Assembly: GCF_026344005.1 (NCBI RefSeq)
Contig: NZ_JAPKNH010000005.1
Span: 1-64,000 of the forward strand
Origin: Kaistia terrae
Lineage (GTDB): Bacteria; Pseudomonadota; Alphaproteobacteria; Rhizobiales; Kaistiaceae
Direction of reading: 5' to 3'
DNA: 64,000 nt
In this document: positions 17,639 to 27,650 of the stretch, one piece after another
Layout: each line of letters opens with the position of its first letter
Numbering within the stretch: position 1 is the stretch's first letter
Notes under the pieces: generated by a model
Database searches by the model: none
Told to the model about the DNA's origin: nothing
Seen by the model: the letters and a program-made list of their open reading frames with translations, nothing else
Program-made: the position numbers and the translations under genes

Positions 17639-17909
17639 CCGTGGCCGCGCGCTGTCACGGACAATGCATTCGCCTGCGCAAGCTTGATCGCAGTCTCGAT
17701 CCTGCGCCGGCGGGCGGTCGTTCGATTGGTGGCGGATCTGGGCGCGCGCTCTGATCGCCGACGCAATCCGGCGCGGGATGGCCGCCGTAGCAACGCCAGG
17801 TTAAACGACGGGCGATGGCGGATACTGTTCCACCTGCGTACTTGTTCCCATCGAGGGATGCGACGCCAGGTTTGTGGTCATGCTGCGCGCCTTGCGCGGA
17901 ACTCTCTGG

Positions 17910-18371
17910 TCAGTCGCGCAACGATTTCCAGAACACAACCTTATCGTCGCCAGCCGCCCAGAAGTCAGGGATGCGCCCCACGCTCTGATATCCGGCTTTA
18001 GCATAGAAGGCGCGAGCAGGCGCGAAGTCCGGAAGGCCGGACGTGTCGGCGACCAGAATACGCGCTCCCTGCTGGATCAGGTGGGTTTCCAAATCCTGAA
18101 CGAGCGACAACCCCATGCCCTTGCCCTGCATCGCCTTGCTGACGCCGATGGCAATCATGTTCCAACTGCCATCCGCGAGCGTCTCTTCTACCGCATAACA
18201 AAATCCAGCCAGTTCATTATCCACGAAGCAGCTAAGCCAATACTGACCGCCCTCATCCGCCAAAAAGCCCGCGAGCAGCTCAGGAACCATTTCGGGCGGA
18301 AACATGCCAGTTTCAGCCACCAGCAGCTGCAAGGCGGGAATGTGCTGCGCAGTAGTGGGTGTATTGATCAT
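17910..18371 (-). CDS. GNAT-family N-acetyltransferase
   Basis: 153 residues, a single GNAT fold. The acetyl-CoA pyrophosphate loop is MQGKGMGLSL (Q/RxxGxG/A motif), preceded by the beta-4 strand NMIAIGVS. The C-terminal motif ARAFYAKAGYQSVGRIPDFW is the usual end of the fold. FPPEMVPELLAGFL near the start resembles members acting on small amines or amino acids. The target is unknown. It is convergent with the methyltransferase gene and stands alone. Confidence 0.85.
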   Translation of the reverse strand: MINTPTTAQHIPALQLLVAETGMFPPEMVPELLAGFLADEGGQYWLSCFVDNELAGFCYAVEETLADGSWNMIAIGVSKAMQGKGMGLSLVQDLETHLIQQGARILVADTSGLPDFAPARAFYAKAGYQSVGRIPDFWAAGDDKVVFWKSLRD

Positions 18372-18931
18372 TAGGTGTTCTCCGACGGAGACCGCCAGGT
18401 ATCATCACCACACCCAGCCAGTAAAGCGCTCGAACGCCCCTTTTCGAGATGACTAAATGGGGTCGGATCCTGTCGCCACGCATCGTCGGATTCGGGGTGG
18501 GGAATTGACTCAACGCTTTCGGCAATTAGCGCCTAGAAAGCGGACTGCGTATCAAGCAGGCGCATCCGGCATCATTGGAATGGACCGGGATGAGCAACCA
18601 GACGATGGCGATCAGGGCAGCAACTATGAGTAGTGGCCATAAGAACCAGCTCCATTGCCGCGAGGTCGCGGCTGATCATCTTGACATCTTGCCGCGAGTG
18701 GGCGATGCCGATAAAGAATGTGCCCAGATCAACGCTAAATTGCCTTAATTATTTCGGCTATTCTAGCAAGTTTCCAATACGGAAATCAGCTGGTTGATAA
18801 TCACTGAGGCGCCAAATCAGAATAGGCACGATGACAAGCCCGATCGTTACAGTAAACCCGCTTAGCCAGCCACACGCGGAAGAATCTCAGGTGTCCGCCC
18901 GCTCAATTTCGTCATCTGTGCAGGTCACGCG
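18372..18931. other. 560-base gap with a possible remnant of a small membrane peptide
   Basis: Most of this stretch shows nothing. On the minus strand between about 18678 and 18534 one frame encodes a single hydrophobic helix (SWFLWPLLIVAALIAIVWLL) but begins after a stop codon with no start codon, so I treat it as a fragment rather than a gene. The final part holds the promoter region for the response regulator. Confidence 0.4.
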
Positions 18932-19297
18932 GTGACTGCGACATTGCGCGTTCTAATCATCGAAGACGAATTTCTTATTGCCATGATGTTGGAGGAGTTT
19001 TTACTGGATCTGAACTTTGAGCCAGTTGGACCGATTACGCGCCTCGATGAGGCGCTTGAAGCCGTGAAGTCGCAGCAATTTGACGTTGCGCTATTGGACG
19101 TCAATCTTGGGACGGAAGTATCCTATCCAGTCGCGGATCTTCTGACCGCTCGTCATATACCGTTCGCATTCATGAGTGGGACGGGAAGGGACAGCTTTCC
19201 GGACCAGCATAAATCACAGCTCAACCTGTCAAAACCCTACACCCTTGACGATGTCAGCAATGTCTTGGCCATCCTGACAGGTCGGGTACAGAGCTAG
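18932..19297 (+). CDS. Single-domain response regulator
   Basis: 121 residues from a GTG start. Receiver fold only: acidic IEDEF at 10-14, phospho-acceptor Asp in ALLDVNLG, Ser in FMSGTG at the Thr/Ser switch position and Lys in LSKPYTL. There is no output domain, so it works by protein contact or as a phosphate relay or sink. Its stop codon shares a CTAG palindrome with the stop of the opposing hybrid kinase gene, and kinase and regulator probably belong to one pathway. Confidence 0.88.
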   Translation: MTATLRVLIIEDEFLIAMMLEEFLLDLNFEPVGPITRLDEALEAVKSQQFDVALLDVNLGTEVSYPVADLLTARHIPFAFMSGTGRDSFPDQHKSQLNLSKPYTLDDVSNVLAILTGRVQS

Positions 19298-22200
19298 TCA
19301 GATCGGGAAAGCGCAGCGAGGCTGCTTTCCAGTTCGTCGTTGCGAAAGGGCTTCGTCAAGCGGGGAAGATCCGGCGCAATACCTTCGCTTTCGGCGTAAC
19401 CAGACGCCACAATGACAGGGAGCCCGCCCCAACGGCCCCGAAGCGCGCGAGCCAAATCCGTTCCGCTCATGCCTGGCATCAGGTGGTCTGTCAGCAGCAA
19501 GTCGGGCTTGAGACCATTGCGAACGAGCTTGAGCGCTTCTTCTGCGGACGCCGCTTCTACCACCGTGTAGCCGAGCTCCGAGAGCATGTCGGCGGTACTC
19601 AATCGTACCAATTCTTCGTCGTCAACAAGCAGCGCCGTACCGCGTATCCCCGGCGACGGTGTGACTTGTCGTGGCGTTTCAGAAATCTCTGATGTGTCAG
19701 TGCTCTGGGGGAGCCATAGCTCAATATTGGTTCCAAGCCCCGGGCGGCTCTGAATTCTCAACAGGCCACCGAGTTGGGATGCGAGACCGTGAACCATCGA
19801 GAGGCCCAAGCCTGTCCCTTTGCCGACGCCTTTGGTCGAGAAAAACGGCTCAACGGCCCTGGCAAGCGTTCCTTCATCCATGCCGACGCCGCTGTCGGCC
19901 ACGGACAGCCTTATGTAGGCTCCTGCATTGAGCCCCGCATCCTCCCCCGCCCTAACCGTCGCCGTCGTGGCCGTGATCCTCAGCGTTCCGCCACTCGGCA
20001 TCGCATCGCGCGCGTTTACGCTGAGATTGAGAAGTGCCATCTCAAGCTGATTGGGGTCCGCTCTAGCCGCAGGCAGATCCGGGGGGACGTCTACGGACAC
20101 CCTTATCTGTGGCCCCGTCGTGCTGGCAACCAGATCTGCCATGCCCGTTACCAGCTTGGCGACGTCAACGGCAGTCGCTTGGAGCGGCTGCCGTCGCGCG
20201 AAGGCCAGCAACCTTTGAACCAGCGTCTTGGCGCGCTCGGCTGACTGGGCCGCACCGGCTATCAGCCGCTGCTCACGCTCGCCACCTATGCTGCGTCGCT
20301 GGAGTAGATCGAGCGCTCCGACGATGGGAGTGAGCAAGTTGTTGAAGTCATGCGCAACGCCGCCCGTGAGGCTGCCCATAGCTTCCATCTTTTGACTTTG
20401 GCGCAGCTGGTCTTGCGCAGCTTGGAGCTCGGCCTCACGCGCCTTTACATCGCTGCGATCTCGTCCGACCGCGATGAAATTCAACCCGTCTGGTTCTGGG
20501 GCGACAGTCCACTCGATCGACTTCCAGCCACCATCTTTAGTGGCGATCCGATTTTCGAAGCGCGTGGACTGACCCGTTTCACCCATGTGAGCGAGACCTG
20601 CCAGAGTCGGCTCCATGTCGTCCGGGTGCATGAACGAAGTGTAGGGGCCAGCCAGCAGCTCCGTTTCCGACCAGCCGAGCATGCGCTGCCACGCAGGACT
20701 TACGGCCGTCATCATGCCTCCGTAGTTGGCACGCGCCAGCAAGTCTTCGGAAAGGGTCCAGAGCCGGTCGCGTTCTGCCGTTCGCTCGGCGACGCGCTGC
20801 TCCAGTGATTCATTCAACTCGCGGATACGTGCCTCGGCACGCTTGCGCTCCGAAACGTCGTTGAACAGCGCCGCCACCCGGCGTTGCTCTGGCGCGCCGA
20901 CCCTGTAGGCATAGACCTCGTACCAACGCTCCAGCGCCCGGGCTTCCTCTTCGACGCGCAGCGGCGTACCCGTCAGGGCAACCTCGCCATAGAGATCGTA
21001 CCAACGCTGTTCATGACCCGGAGCAAGCTCGCTGATCCGCCGCCCGATGGTATCGCTCAGGCCGGTCTGCGCCTCGAACGCTGGGTTCACTTCCACAAAA
21101 ACGTAATCGATCGGGTGATCGTCCCCGTCGAACACCATATCGAAAACACAGAAACCCGAGTTCACGTTCTCGAACAGCGTGCGGTAGCGGCGCTCGCTCT
21201 CGCTCAAAGCAGCGTCGACCCGAGTTCGTTCAACCGCGGTGCGAGTGCGTTCGCCAACCTCCTTGACGAGGGCAAGGTCCTCTGGCGTCCAGTCGCGTAC
21301 GTGGGCGTGATTAATGAAGAGTACGGCGCGCAGTTGGCCTTGCTCAATCACTGGCATGTTGACGAACGCGCGGGCGCTACGGCTCTCCAACGCCTCAGCG
21401 GCGGCGGCGGTGCGATCGTCCTCGCGCACGTCGGAAATGGCGATGAACTCGTTTCGTTTCAGGCTATCGATGAATGAGCCGTAGTCGCGAAGCTGAAGCA
21501 CGCCGGCTAGCGACTCAACGCCGACCGCAGTCCAGTCCCTGTCGACATGAAGCGTCTCGGCGTCGGGATCGATCGTAGCATAGCCAACCCGACTAGCCCC
21601 CAGCGCACGGCCAAGGATTTCGGCCGCCACGTAGGCCATTTCGCCGGGGTCCTGGAGATCCCGGATTCCTTCAGCGAATTCGACGAGGCACTCTTTGCGC
21701 GCATCTTCGAGCTTGCGGTCGGTGATATCGAGCGAGACCCCCGCCATTTGCAGCGGCGTCCCATCCATGGCGTAGACGGGCTGGGCCCTTATCAGCACCC
21801 AACGCAATCCGCCTGCAGGCGTGATGACGCGGTACTCGATGTCGTAGTCTCCGCCTTTGGCGACGCTAGAATCCACCGCTGCTGCCATTCGAGCCCGGTC
21901 GTCCGGATGTACGGCATCGCGGAGTTCCTGGTAGGTGAATGACGCGTCCCTATCGCGACCGAAATTGGCGCGACACGTCTCGGACGTGGTCAATTTGCCA
22001 TTTGTCAGGTCGAGCGTCCAAGATCCGAGCTTACCAGCCTTGAGCGTGAACCTGAGCTCACGCTCGCTCTCGATAAGCTTGGCAACGACGTCACGCACCT
22101 GATACTGGCGGGAGCGCGCCTTGAGTGCTGACCTGACCGCGCCAAGGATCGCCTCGGCGTGGAGCGGACGTTCCAGCAGAACCGTGTTGCCCAACCCCTG

Positions 22201-22491
22201 GAGTCGCTGCAACGCGCGTTGGCTTCGCGGCGCTCGGTTTCCGTTTGCCAGAACAATGATCGGCAAATCGGACCAGGCCGGCTGGGCTGCGATCCAGTCA
22301 GCCAGTCGATCAGCATCGCTCCCTATAAGCACTTCTTCGGTGAGTACGACCGTCGCAGCATCAACCTCTATCGCTTCAACCAGGTCTGCGATGTCGCGGC
22401 ACACGACGGAGTTGATCTCGTTAGCGCCAAACAGCTTGGCAGCAACCTCCGCATCGCGACCCCGAGGCGCTAAAATGAGTACGCGGTTCAT
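19294..22491 (-). CDS. Multi-sensor hybrid histidine kinase
   Basis: 1065 residues, soluble (no transmembrane segment). In order: a receiver-like N-terminal region without clear phospho-acceptor (1-115), PAS with PAC (about 145-265), GAF (about 270-425), PAS (435-550), a coiled coil (ARIRELNESLEQRVAERTAE), PAS (585-685), HisKA with H714 in GGVAHDFNNLL, HATPase_c (NLSVNARDAMPSGG, ADSGVGMD, GKGTGLGLSM) and a C-terminal receiver with phospho-acceptor D1002 in LLLTDHLMPGMSG. The ATG at 22491 overlaps the KaiC-like gene's TGA (TGATG), so the two are coupled. The GAF and PAS domains suggest sensing of small ligands, light or redox inside the cell. Confidence 0.92.
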   Translation of the reverse strand: MNRVLILAPRGRDAEVAAKLFGANEINSVVCRDIADLVEAIEVDAATVVLTEEVLIGSDADRLADWIAAQPAWSDLPIIVLANGNRAPRSQRALQRLQGLGNTVLLERPLHAEAILGAVRSALKARSRQYQVRDVVAKLIESERELRFTLKAGKLGSWTLDLTNGKLTTSETCRANFGRDRDASFTYQELRDAVHPDDRARMAAAVDSSVAKGGDYDIEYRVITPAGGLRWVLIRAQPVYAMDGTPLQMAGVSLDITDRKLEDARKECLVEFAEGIRDLQDPGEMAYVAAEILGRALGASRVGYATIDPDAETLHVDRDWTAVGVESLAGVLQLRDYGSFIDSLKRNEFIAISDVREDDRTAAAAEALESRSARAFVNMPVIEQGQLRAVLFINHAHVRDWTPEDLALVKEVGERTRTAVERTRVDAALSESERRYRTLFENVNSGFCVFDMVFDGDDHPIDYVFVEVNPAFEAQTGLSDTIGRRISELAPGHEQRWYDLYGEVALTGTPLRVEEEARALERWYEVYAYRVGAPEQRRVAALFNDVSERKRAEARIRELNESLEQRVAERTAERDRLWTLSEDLLARANYGGMMTAVSPAWQRMLGWSETELLAGPYTSFMHPDDMEPTLAGLAHMGETGQSTRFENRIATKDGGWKSIEWTVAPEPDGLNFIAVGRDRSDVKAREAELQAAQDQLRQSQKMEAMGSLTGGVAHDFNNLLTPIVGALDLLQRRSIGGEREQRLIAGAAQSAERAKTLVQRLLAFARRQPLQATAVDVAKLVTGMADLVASTTGPQIRVSVDVPPDLPAARADPNQLEMALLNLSVNARDAMPSGGTLRITATTATVRAGEDAGLNAGAYIRLSVADSGVGMDEGTLARAVEPFFSTKGVGKGTGLGLSMVHGLASQLGGLLRIQSRPGLGTNIELWLPQSTDTSEISETPRQVTPSPGIRGTALLVDDEELVRLSTADMLSELGYTVVEAASAEEALKLVRNGLKPDLLLTDHLMPGMSGTDLARALRGRWGGLPVIVASGYAESEGIAPDLPRLTKPFRNDELESSLAALSRSD

Positions 22492-24026
22492 CACTGCACG
22501 TCGGCTGAATCTGTCGCTGCCCCCCCAGTCTCCAAAAGCTCTGATAGCGAGCCCGAAAAGGTTGGGACCCCGGTCAATACGCCTTGGAAGTCGCGCAACG
22601 TTTCGCCTACAGACAAGCCTTGCTCGGTGATCTGAAACTCGCGGATGGTCCGCTCATGTCGAGCGGTACGAGTCTTGATGACAGAGATCGCCTGCCGCAC
22701 CTCGCCATGCGCTTCGAAGTAACGCAGTTGCAGCACCGTGTCCGCAAGATAGCTGAGATCGACATCGGACCTGATATCCCCGGTGACGCCATGCAGTCCA
22801 AGGATCAGGATGGTGACGATCCCCTTCTGACCAAGATAGCTCAGCAACTCGTGCATCTGAAGAACAAGGAATTGCTCGTTCGGCATCGACTGAAGATACG
22901 CATTCAAGCTATCGATCACGACGATCTTGGCTCCGAACGTCTCGACAGCGTCGCGAACCGCACCGACGAACTCTCCCGGTGACAGCTCGGCTGGATCAAT
23001 CGCCCTCAGATCCAGCGTGCCCGCCTCGATGAACGGCGCCACATCCATGCCAAGCGACTTCGAGCGCTTGAGCAGCGTCGGCAGCCGTTCGTCAAAAAGG
23101 AAGTACGAAGCCTTGTCGCCGCGCTTCAGGCCGGAAACCATTGTCTGGACAGTTGCCGTGGTCTTGCCCACACCTGCTGGTCCCGACAGCAGCGTCGCGG
23201 TTCCTGGAACCAGGCCGCCACCCAGCAGACTGTCGAGATGATCAGAGCCCGTGGATACGGGTGTGTCATCGTAGATACTGCCATGTTCGGCCGCGACCAG
23301 CCGGGGATAAACACACAAGCCACCCGGCTCGATCTCGAAGTCATGGTATCCGCCGCGGAAGCGGATGCCCCGCATCTTCACGATATGAAGGCGGCGCCGC
23401 TGGGCGCCGAAACCAGACAGAGTCTGCTCCAGCATGATGACGCCGTGTGCAATGCTCTGCAACTGGAGGTCGCTGCCGCTGGCGCTTCTGTCGTCGAGAA
23501 GAAGCACCGTGCACTGGCGCAAAGCAAAAAAGTGCTTCAGCGCCAGAATCTGGCGGCGGTAGCGTACAGGCGTTTGAGCCAGCAGCCGTAGTTCGGACAG
23601 GCTGTCGATGACGACGCGGGCTGGCTTGAACTGCTCGACCTTGGCCATGATGTCGCGCACGGTCTCGCCAAGTTCCACCTCACTCGGATGAAGCAAGGTC
23701 TGCTCTTGATCCTCTCCGAGGCCGTCGGCCGGCACCATCTCGACCAGGTGAATGTCGTCGAGAGACCAGCCGTGGCTTTCCGCCACCGCGACGAGTTCGA
23801 CCTTCGTTTCGGCCAGGGTGATGTACAGTCCGGGCTCCCGCTCACGCGCGCCAGACAACAAGAAGCCAAGCCCGAGGGTCGTTTTTCCCGTTCCTGGTGT
23901 GCCTTCCACGAGATAAATACGCTCGCGTGTGAGGCCGCCTACAAGGATATCATCCAAGCCCTGCACGCCTGTGGAAGCGACGGAACGCCCGCCAATATTC
24001 TGTTTTGTCAAATCACACCCCCACAT
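22491..24026 (-). CDS. KaiC-like two-domain RecA-family ATPase
   Basis: 511 residues from the ATG at 24026, which has GAGG six bases upstream (a TTG at 24038 is less likely). Two KaiC domains: the first has Walker A GTPGTGKTT (about 42-50) and Walker B-like ARVVIDSLSELRLLA; the second has GPAGVGKTT (about 282-290) and KIVVIDSLNAYLQSMP. The region TRTARHERTIREFQI near the end matches the second-domain phosphorylation zone of KaiC relatives but not the cyanobacterial STTDT sequence. KaiA and KaiB genes are absent from the window. The gene is first in a two-gene operon with the hybrid kinase, so the ATPase probably gates the kinase. A clock function is not implied. Confidence 0.9.
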   Translation of the reverse strand: MWGCDLTKQNIGGRSVASTGVQGLDDILVGGLTRERIYLVEGTPGTGKTTLGLGFLLSGAREREPGLYITLAETKVELVAVAESHGWSLDDIHLVEMVPADGLGEDQEQTLLHPSEVELGETVRDIMAKVEQFKPARVVIDSLSELRLLAQTPVRYRRQILALKHFFALRQCTVLLLDDRSASGSDLQLQSIAHGVIMLEQTLSGFGAQRRRLHIVKMRGIRFRGGYHDFEIEPGGLCVYPRLVAAEHGSIYDDTPVSTGSDHLDSLLGGGLVPGTATLLSGPAGVGKTTATVQTMVSGLKRGDKASYFLFDERLPTLLKRSKSLGMDVAPFIEAGTLDLRAIDPAELSPGEFVGAVRDAVETFGAKIVVIDSLNAYLQSMPNEQFLVLQMHELLSYLGQKGIVTILILGLHGVTGDIRSDVDLSYLADTVLQLRYFEAHGEVRQAISVIKTRTARHERTIREFQITEQGLSVGETLRDFQGVLTGVPTFSGSLSELLETGGAATDSADVQ

Positions 24027-24572
24027 AATCGACCTCAATTATCGCGACGCTAAAAGGTTCCCGCAGCAATCCTTAAACGCCAGCAAAATCGGGATCACGA
24101 TTGCTGGCTCCGAGGCATGTGGGACGAGCTTGCGCAGGCGCGCCGCGCCGACTTCGCATGAGCCAGCGTAGGACCGCTTTCAGGGGTGCGAAATTTGAGC
24201 GTGTATGACGGACGGGATCGGTTGCAGAACGGCGGCCTAATGCACGGCGGCAGCCAAAATCGGTCAGTCCGCTTCCGGCCCCCAAGCTGCCGGGCGGGTT
24301 CACGCATATCAGCCATTCACGTGATCATTCCCGTTGCTTGAAAGCAGACGTTGTGGCGTGGGAGCCCGACATTAATCGATCATCTGTGCGCTCGGCACGT
24401 TCGCAAATCTCAAGTTCCCACTCACCAAACCAACGGTTTTCTGCGGCCTATACCGAAGTATGATTTTGGCACCCCCAGGTAGAGTCGTTCCGAGGCGGGT
24501 TCCGTCCGATGCTGCGAGCGTCATTCAGCCGACAGGCGGCAGGTTCCTTCAGATGCAAAACGGAGAGGAACC
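24027..24572. other. Intergenic region with dispersed-repeat copy B
   Basis: Upstream of the KaiC-like gene. It contains repeat copy B (24222-24285) and, in its last 270 bases, no gene I can support. The promoter of the KaiC/kinase operon should lie near 24030-24150 but no clear boxes are visible. Confidence 0.45.
24222..24285 (+). repeat. Dispersed repeat, copy B (5' half only)
   Basis: The run from TGCAGAACGGCGGCCTAATGC to TCAGTCCGCTTCCGGCCCCC aligns with the first half of copy A at 11926; matching breaks off at AAGCTGCCGG where copy A continues into its second half. Confidence 0.7.
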
Positions 24573-24770
24573 ATGAGCACATTTCAGGTCAAAGACGGCA
24601 CATCGATCGCCTACAAGGACTGGGGCAAGGGTCAGCCCATCCTGTTCTCGCATGGCTGGCCGCTGGCCGGCGACGCTTAGGCGCCGCAGATGCTGTTCTT
24701 CGGCTCGCAGGGTTTTCGCATCATTGCCCATGACCGTCGCGGGCACGGTTCAAGGCGCACCTCGAAGTGT
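24573..24770 (+). pseudogene. Alpha/beta hydrolase (non-heme chloroperoxidase-like), nonsense and truncated
   Basis: The ATG at 24573 follows a GGAGAGGAA site and reads [20 protein letters not shown], then [13 protein letters not shown], the standard start of this family with its HGWP oxyanion segment. TAG at 24678-24680 falls where a Trp (TGG) is conserved. The frame continues APQMLFFGSQGFRIIAHDRRGHG and then loses similarity around 24760, before the nucleophile elbow. Both the stop and the missing serine, aspartate and histidine make it non-functional. It ends close to a defence island boundary. Confidence 0.8.
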
Positions 24771-25010
24771 GTTGCGTGGATCAACCAACTGCGAGCAGCA
24801 GACGGGCCGCCGATCCGTGCAACGCGTTGCAGTAGTTTTCGCCGCGATCAGGGATGAGAACACGCTGGCGAAGCTGGCCGATCAGGTTCGAACCGTGTGA
24901 GTATGCCGCCCCGGAAGGCAGAAGCATGAGGCGGAGCTCCCGGTAAAAAAGGAGTCCTTGTTTGCCGTCCGCCAGTCGACAGTGGCGCATGGTTTGTGTC
25001 AATTGCCGGC
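24771..25010. other. Junction sequence before the Type I R-M operon
   Basis: Holds no intact gene. A frame ending at 24900 reads AAIRDENTLAKLADQ, which is reminiscent of an IS3-type OrfA helix (about 24840-24890), so this may be mobile-element debris. No strong promoter or ribosome site for hsdM is obvious. Confidence 0.35.
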
Positions 25011-27650
25011 ATGGCTAAGCTCACCCTCTCTCAACTCACCGGTCTCCTTTTCAAGGCGTGCGACGAGCTCCGTGGCAACATGGATGCCTCCGAGTACAAG
25101 GAGTATATTTTCGGCGTCCTGTTTCTGAAGCGGTGCAGCGACCTGTTCGACCAGCAGCGTGAAAAGCTCACGGCCAATCTGTGTGCTCGTGGTCTCGGTG
25201 GTGAACGGCTCGCGGTTCTGCTGGAAAGTCGAGACCAGTACACCTTCTACGTACCGACTGAATCGCGCTGGGAAACCATCCGCCATTTGAAAGAGGATGT
25301 CGGCAACGGACTCAATTCTGCGCTTGGCGAGCTTGAGCGGAACAACAAGGACCAGCTTGAGGATGTGCTCGAACACATCAATTTCAACCGCAAGATCGGA
25401 CAGCGTACGCTCAGCGACGACACGCTGGTCGATTTCATCCAGGTGTTCGAGAAAATCCCCCTACGCGACGAGAACTTCGAGTTCCCCGATTTGCTCGGCG
25501 CCGCCTACGAATATTTGATCAAATACTTTGCCGATTCAGCCGGCAAAAAGGCAGGCGAGTTCTACACCCCCGCCGATGTCGTGCGCACGATGGTCGAGAT
25601 CGTCAGTCCGAAGCCGGGCATGAGCATCTATGATCCGACAGTGGGCTCAGGCGGTATGCTGATCCAATCGCGCGATTACATACGCGACAATGGCGGCGAC
25701 CCGGACAACCTCTCACTCGCCGGGCAGGAGTCACAGGGCACGACCTGGTCGATCTGCCGGATGAACATGATCCTGCACGATATCCAATCGGCGGATATCC
25801 GGCAGGAAGATACGTTGGCCAAGCCGCAGCACCGGGCCGACGACGGCGAGCTGACCCGCTTCGACCGGGTGCTCGCCAATCCGCCCTTTAGCCAAAACTA
25901 CAGCGCCAAGGACATGGAGTTCAAAGGTCGGTTCGTGAAATGGATGCCGGAAAAGGGCAAGAAGGCGGACCTTATGTTTGTCCAGCACATGCTGGCGGTG
26001 TTGAAAAGCGACGGCCGCATGGCAACGGTCATGCCGCATGGTGTGCTGTTTCGCGGCGGCGAAGAAAAGGACGCGCGCGAACATTTCATAAAGCAGGGCT
26101 GGCTCGACGCGGTCATCGGTTTGCCGCCAAGCCTGTTCTATGGCACGGGCATTCCCGCCTGCATTTTGGTGATGAATAAAGAGAACGCTGCGGAGCGCAA
26201 GGATGTCCTGTTCATTAATGCCGACCGCGAATACCGCGAAGGCAAGGCTCAGAACTTCCTACGGCCCGAGGACATGGCGAAGATCGTTGACGTCTACCGC
26301 CAGAGACACGACGTACCCGGTTACGCTCGCGTCGTACCAATAGACGAGATCGAGGCGGAAGAGTTCAACTGCAACATCCGCCGTTATGTTGATAACGCTC
26401 CACCACCCGAGCCGCAGGACGTGAGAGCGCACATCCATGGCGGCGTGCCGGTGGCGGAAGTTAATGGGCTGGAACGCTTCTGGCGGAACTATGAGGGCCT
26501 GCGCGAGGCTTGCTTCGCGCCGCGCATCGGTGATGCGGTCTATTGCGATTTTGACTCTATCATCACCACGCGACGCGACATCGTTGAACTGGTGAAGGCG
26601 CATTCCGGCGTAGGGCGCGCGCATCTGGAATTCATGAACAGGCTAACGGAGTGGTGGCAGTCGAACGAACCCGCCATCACTCAACTCGCCCCGGCAGACG
26701 CGGCGGCGGGCGGCCGCGGAGGCAACGTCTATGCGCTGCGCCGTGCGCTGGTGGTGGATATCGATGCGGCCTTTGCAGGGCAAACGCTACTCAACCCTTT
26801 CCAGATGCGCGGGAGCATGGCGCGCTATGTGGATAGCCTGAAGACTGATCTGAAATCGGTAGCGGCAAGCGGTTGGGGTGCGGAGCTGATTCCCGACGAC
26901 GAAATCCTGCAAAGCGAGTTTCCGGACCTGGTCGCGGAACTAGTCACCAAGCGTGCCCGCCTCGACGAGGTGCAGGCCCTTTTCGCGACCGCAGATGAGG
27001 AAAGCTATGAGGACGAGGAGAACTGCGGTGTCCTTGCCTCGGCAGAGGTCAAGCGGCTCAAGGAACTCGTCAAGGCGCAGGGGGCAGAGTTGAAGAAGCT
27101 GATGAAGGCGGCGCAGGGTGTTGCGCCCGACCTGATTGCTGAATTGGGCCTGCCAAAGGGTGCGGCGAAGCTCGGCAAGCTGGGCGATCCTGATTTTGGG
27201 GCGGTGTGGCGGTTGGCCTCGGCTGTCAAGAAGGCCGGTCCAGCTTTACAGTTTGCCGCGCCAGTTCTTGCCCTTGCAGAGAAGGGCCAGGCGATCATAC
27301 AGGAGTTGGCGCATGCCACACACCGGCTCGCTCGGCATAAGGCGCTGGAGGACGAGGCTAAGGCGCTGAAAGCGGAACTCCGTGCGGCGGAGAAGAGGCG
27401 AGAGGAATTGGTCGCGGCCGCCCGCGAGAAGATTACGCCGGAGGCCGCGCGCAGCCAGATCCTCACCCGCTTCCGCAACACGCTGGTAGCTACTTACCGC
27501 GCCTATCTCGATGCCGAGCGGCGGGCGGTGGCGGCAGCGATCGAAAACTTGCACGACAAGTATGCGGTTACGGTGCGCACTATTGAGAAGCGGCGCAGCG
27601 ATGCCACCGCCGAGTTGGACCGCTATCTCAAGGTTTTGGGTTATGCTTGA
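25011..27650 (+). CDS. hsdM: Type I restriction-modification system DNA methyltransferase subunit HsdM
   Basis: 879 residues from the ATG at 25011 (a GTG at 24996 gives five more). The N-terminal helical HsdM_N region (about 1-140) is followed by the N6-adenine methylase domain: SAM motif DPTVGSGGM (208-216) and catalytic NPPF (290-293), with [10 protein letters not shown] before them. Common HsdM proteins have around 500-550 residues; this one has an extra C-terminal part of about 350 residues with long charged helices ([38 protein letters not shown]) that look like coiled coil. The stop overlaps hsdS by eight bases. It methylates the target site together with HsdS and is needed for restriction by HsdR. 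Confidence 0.93.
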   Translation: MAKLTLSQLTGLLFKACDELRGNMDASEYKEYIFGVLFLKRCSDLFDQQREKLTANLCARGLGGERLAVLLESRDQYTFYVPTESRWETIRHLKEDVGNGLNSALGELERNNKDQLEDVLEHINFNRKIGQRTLSDDTLVDFIQVFEKIPLRDENFEFPDLLGAAYEYLIKYFADSAGKKAGEFYTPADVVRTMVEIVSPKPGMSIYDPTVGSGGMLIQSRDYIRDNGGDPDNLSLAGQESQGTTWSICRMNMILHDIQSADIRQEDTLAKPQHRADDGELTRFDRVLANPPFSQNYSAKDMEFKGRFVKWMPEKGKKADLMFVQHMLAVLKSDGRMATVMPHGVLFRGGEEKDAREHFIKQGWLDAVIGLPPSLFYGTGIPACILVMNKENAAERKDVLFINADREYREGKAQNFLRPEDMAKIVDVYRQRHDVPGYARVVPIDEIEAEEFNCNIRRYVDNAPPPEPQDVRAHIHGGVPVAEVNGLERFWRNYEGLREACFAPRIGDAVYCDFDSIITTRRDIVELVKAHSGVGRAHLEFMNRLTEWWQSNEPAITQLAPADAAAGGRGGNVYALRRALVVDIDAAFAGQTLLNPFQMRGSMARYVDSLKTDLKSVAASGWGAELIPDDEILQSEFPDLVAELVTKRARLDEVQALFATADEESYEDEENCGVLASAEVKRLKELVKAQGAELKKLMKAAQGVAPDLIAELGLPKGAAKLGKLGDPDFGAVWRLASAVKKAGPALQFAAPVLALAEKGQAIIQELAHATHRLARHKALEDEAKALKAELRAAEKRREELVAAAREKITPEAARSQILTRFRNTLVATYRAYLDAERRAVAAAIENLHDKYAVTVRTIEKRRSDATAELDRYLKVLGYA

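Noticed and set aside
18534-18678. Small transmembrane peptide gene
   Set aside because: The hydrophobic frame starts right after a stop codon and has no start codon.
22491-24026. A circadian clock operon (kaiABC)
   Set aside because: No kaiA or kaiB gene is seen and the usual KaiC phosphorylation sequence is absent; a KaiC-like signalling ATPase is the safer call.
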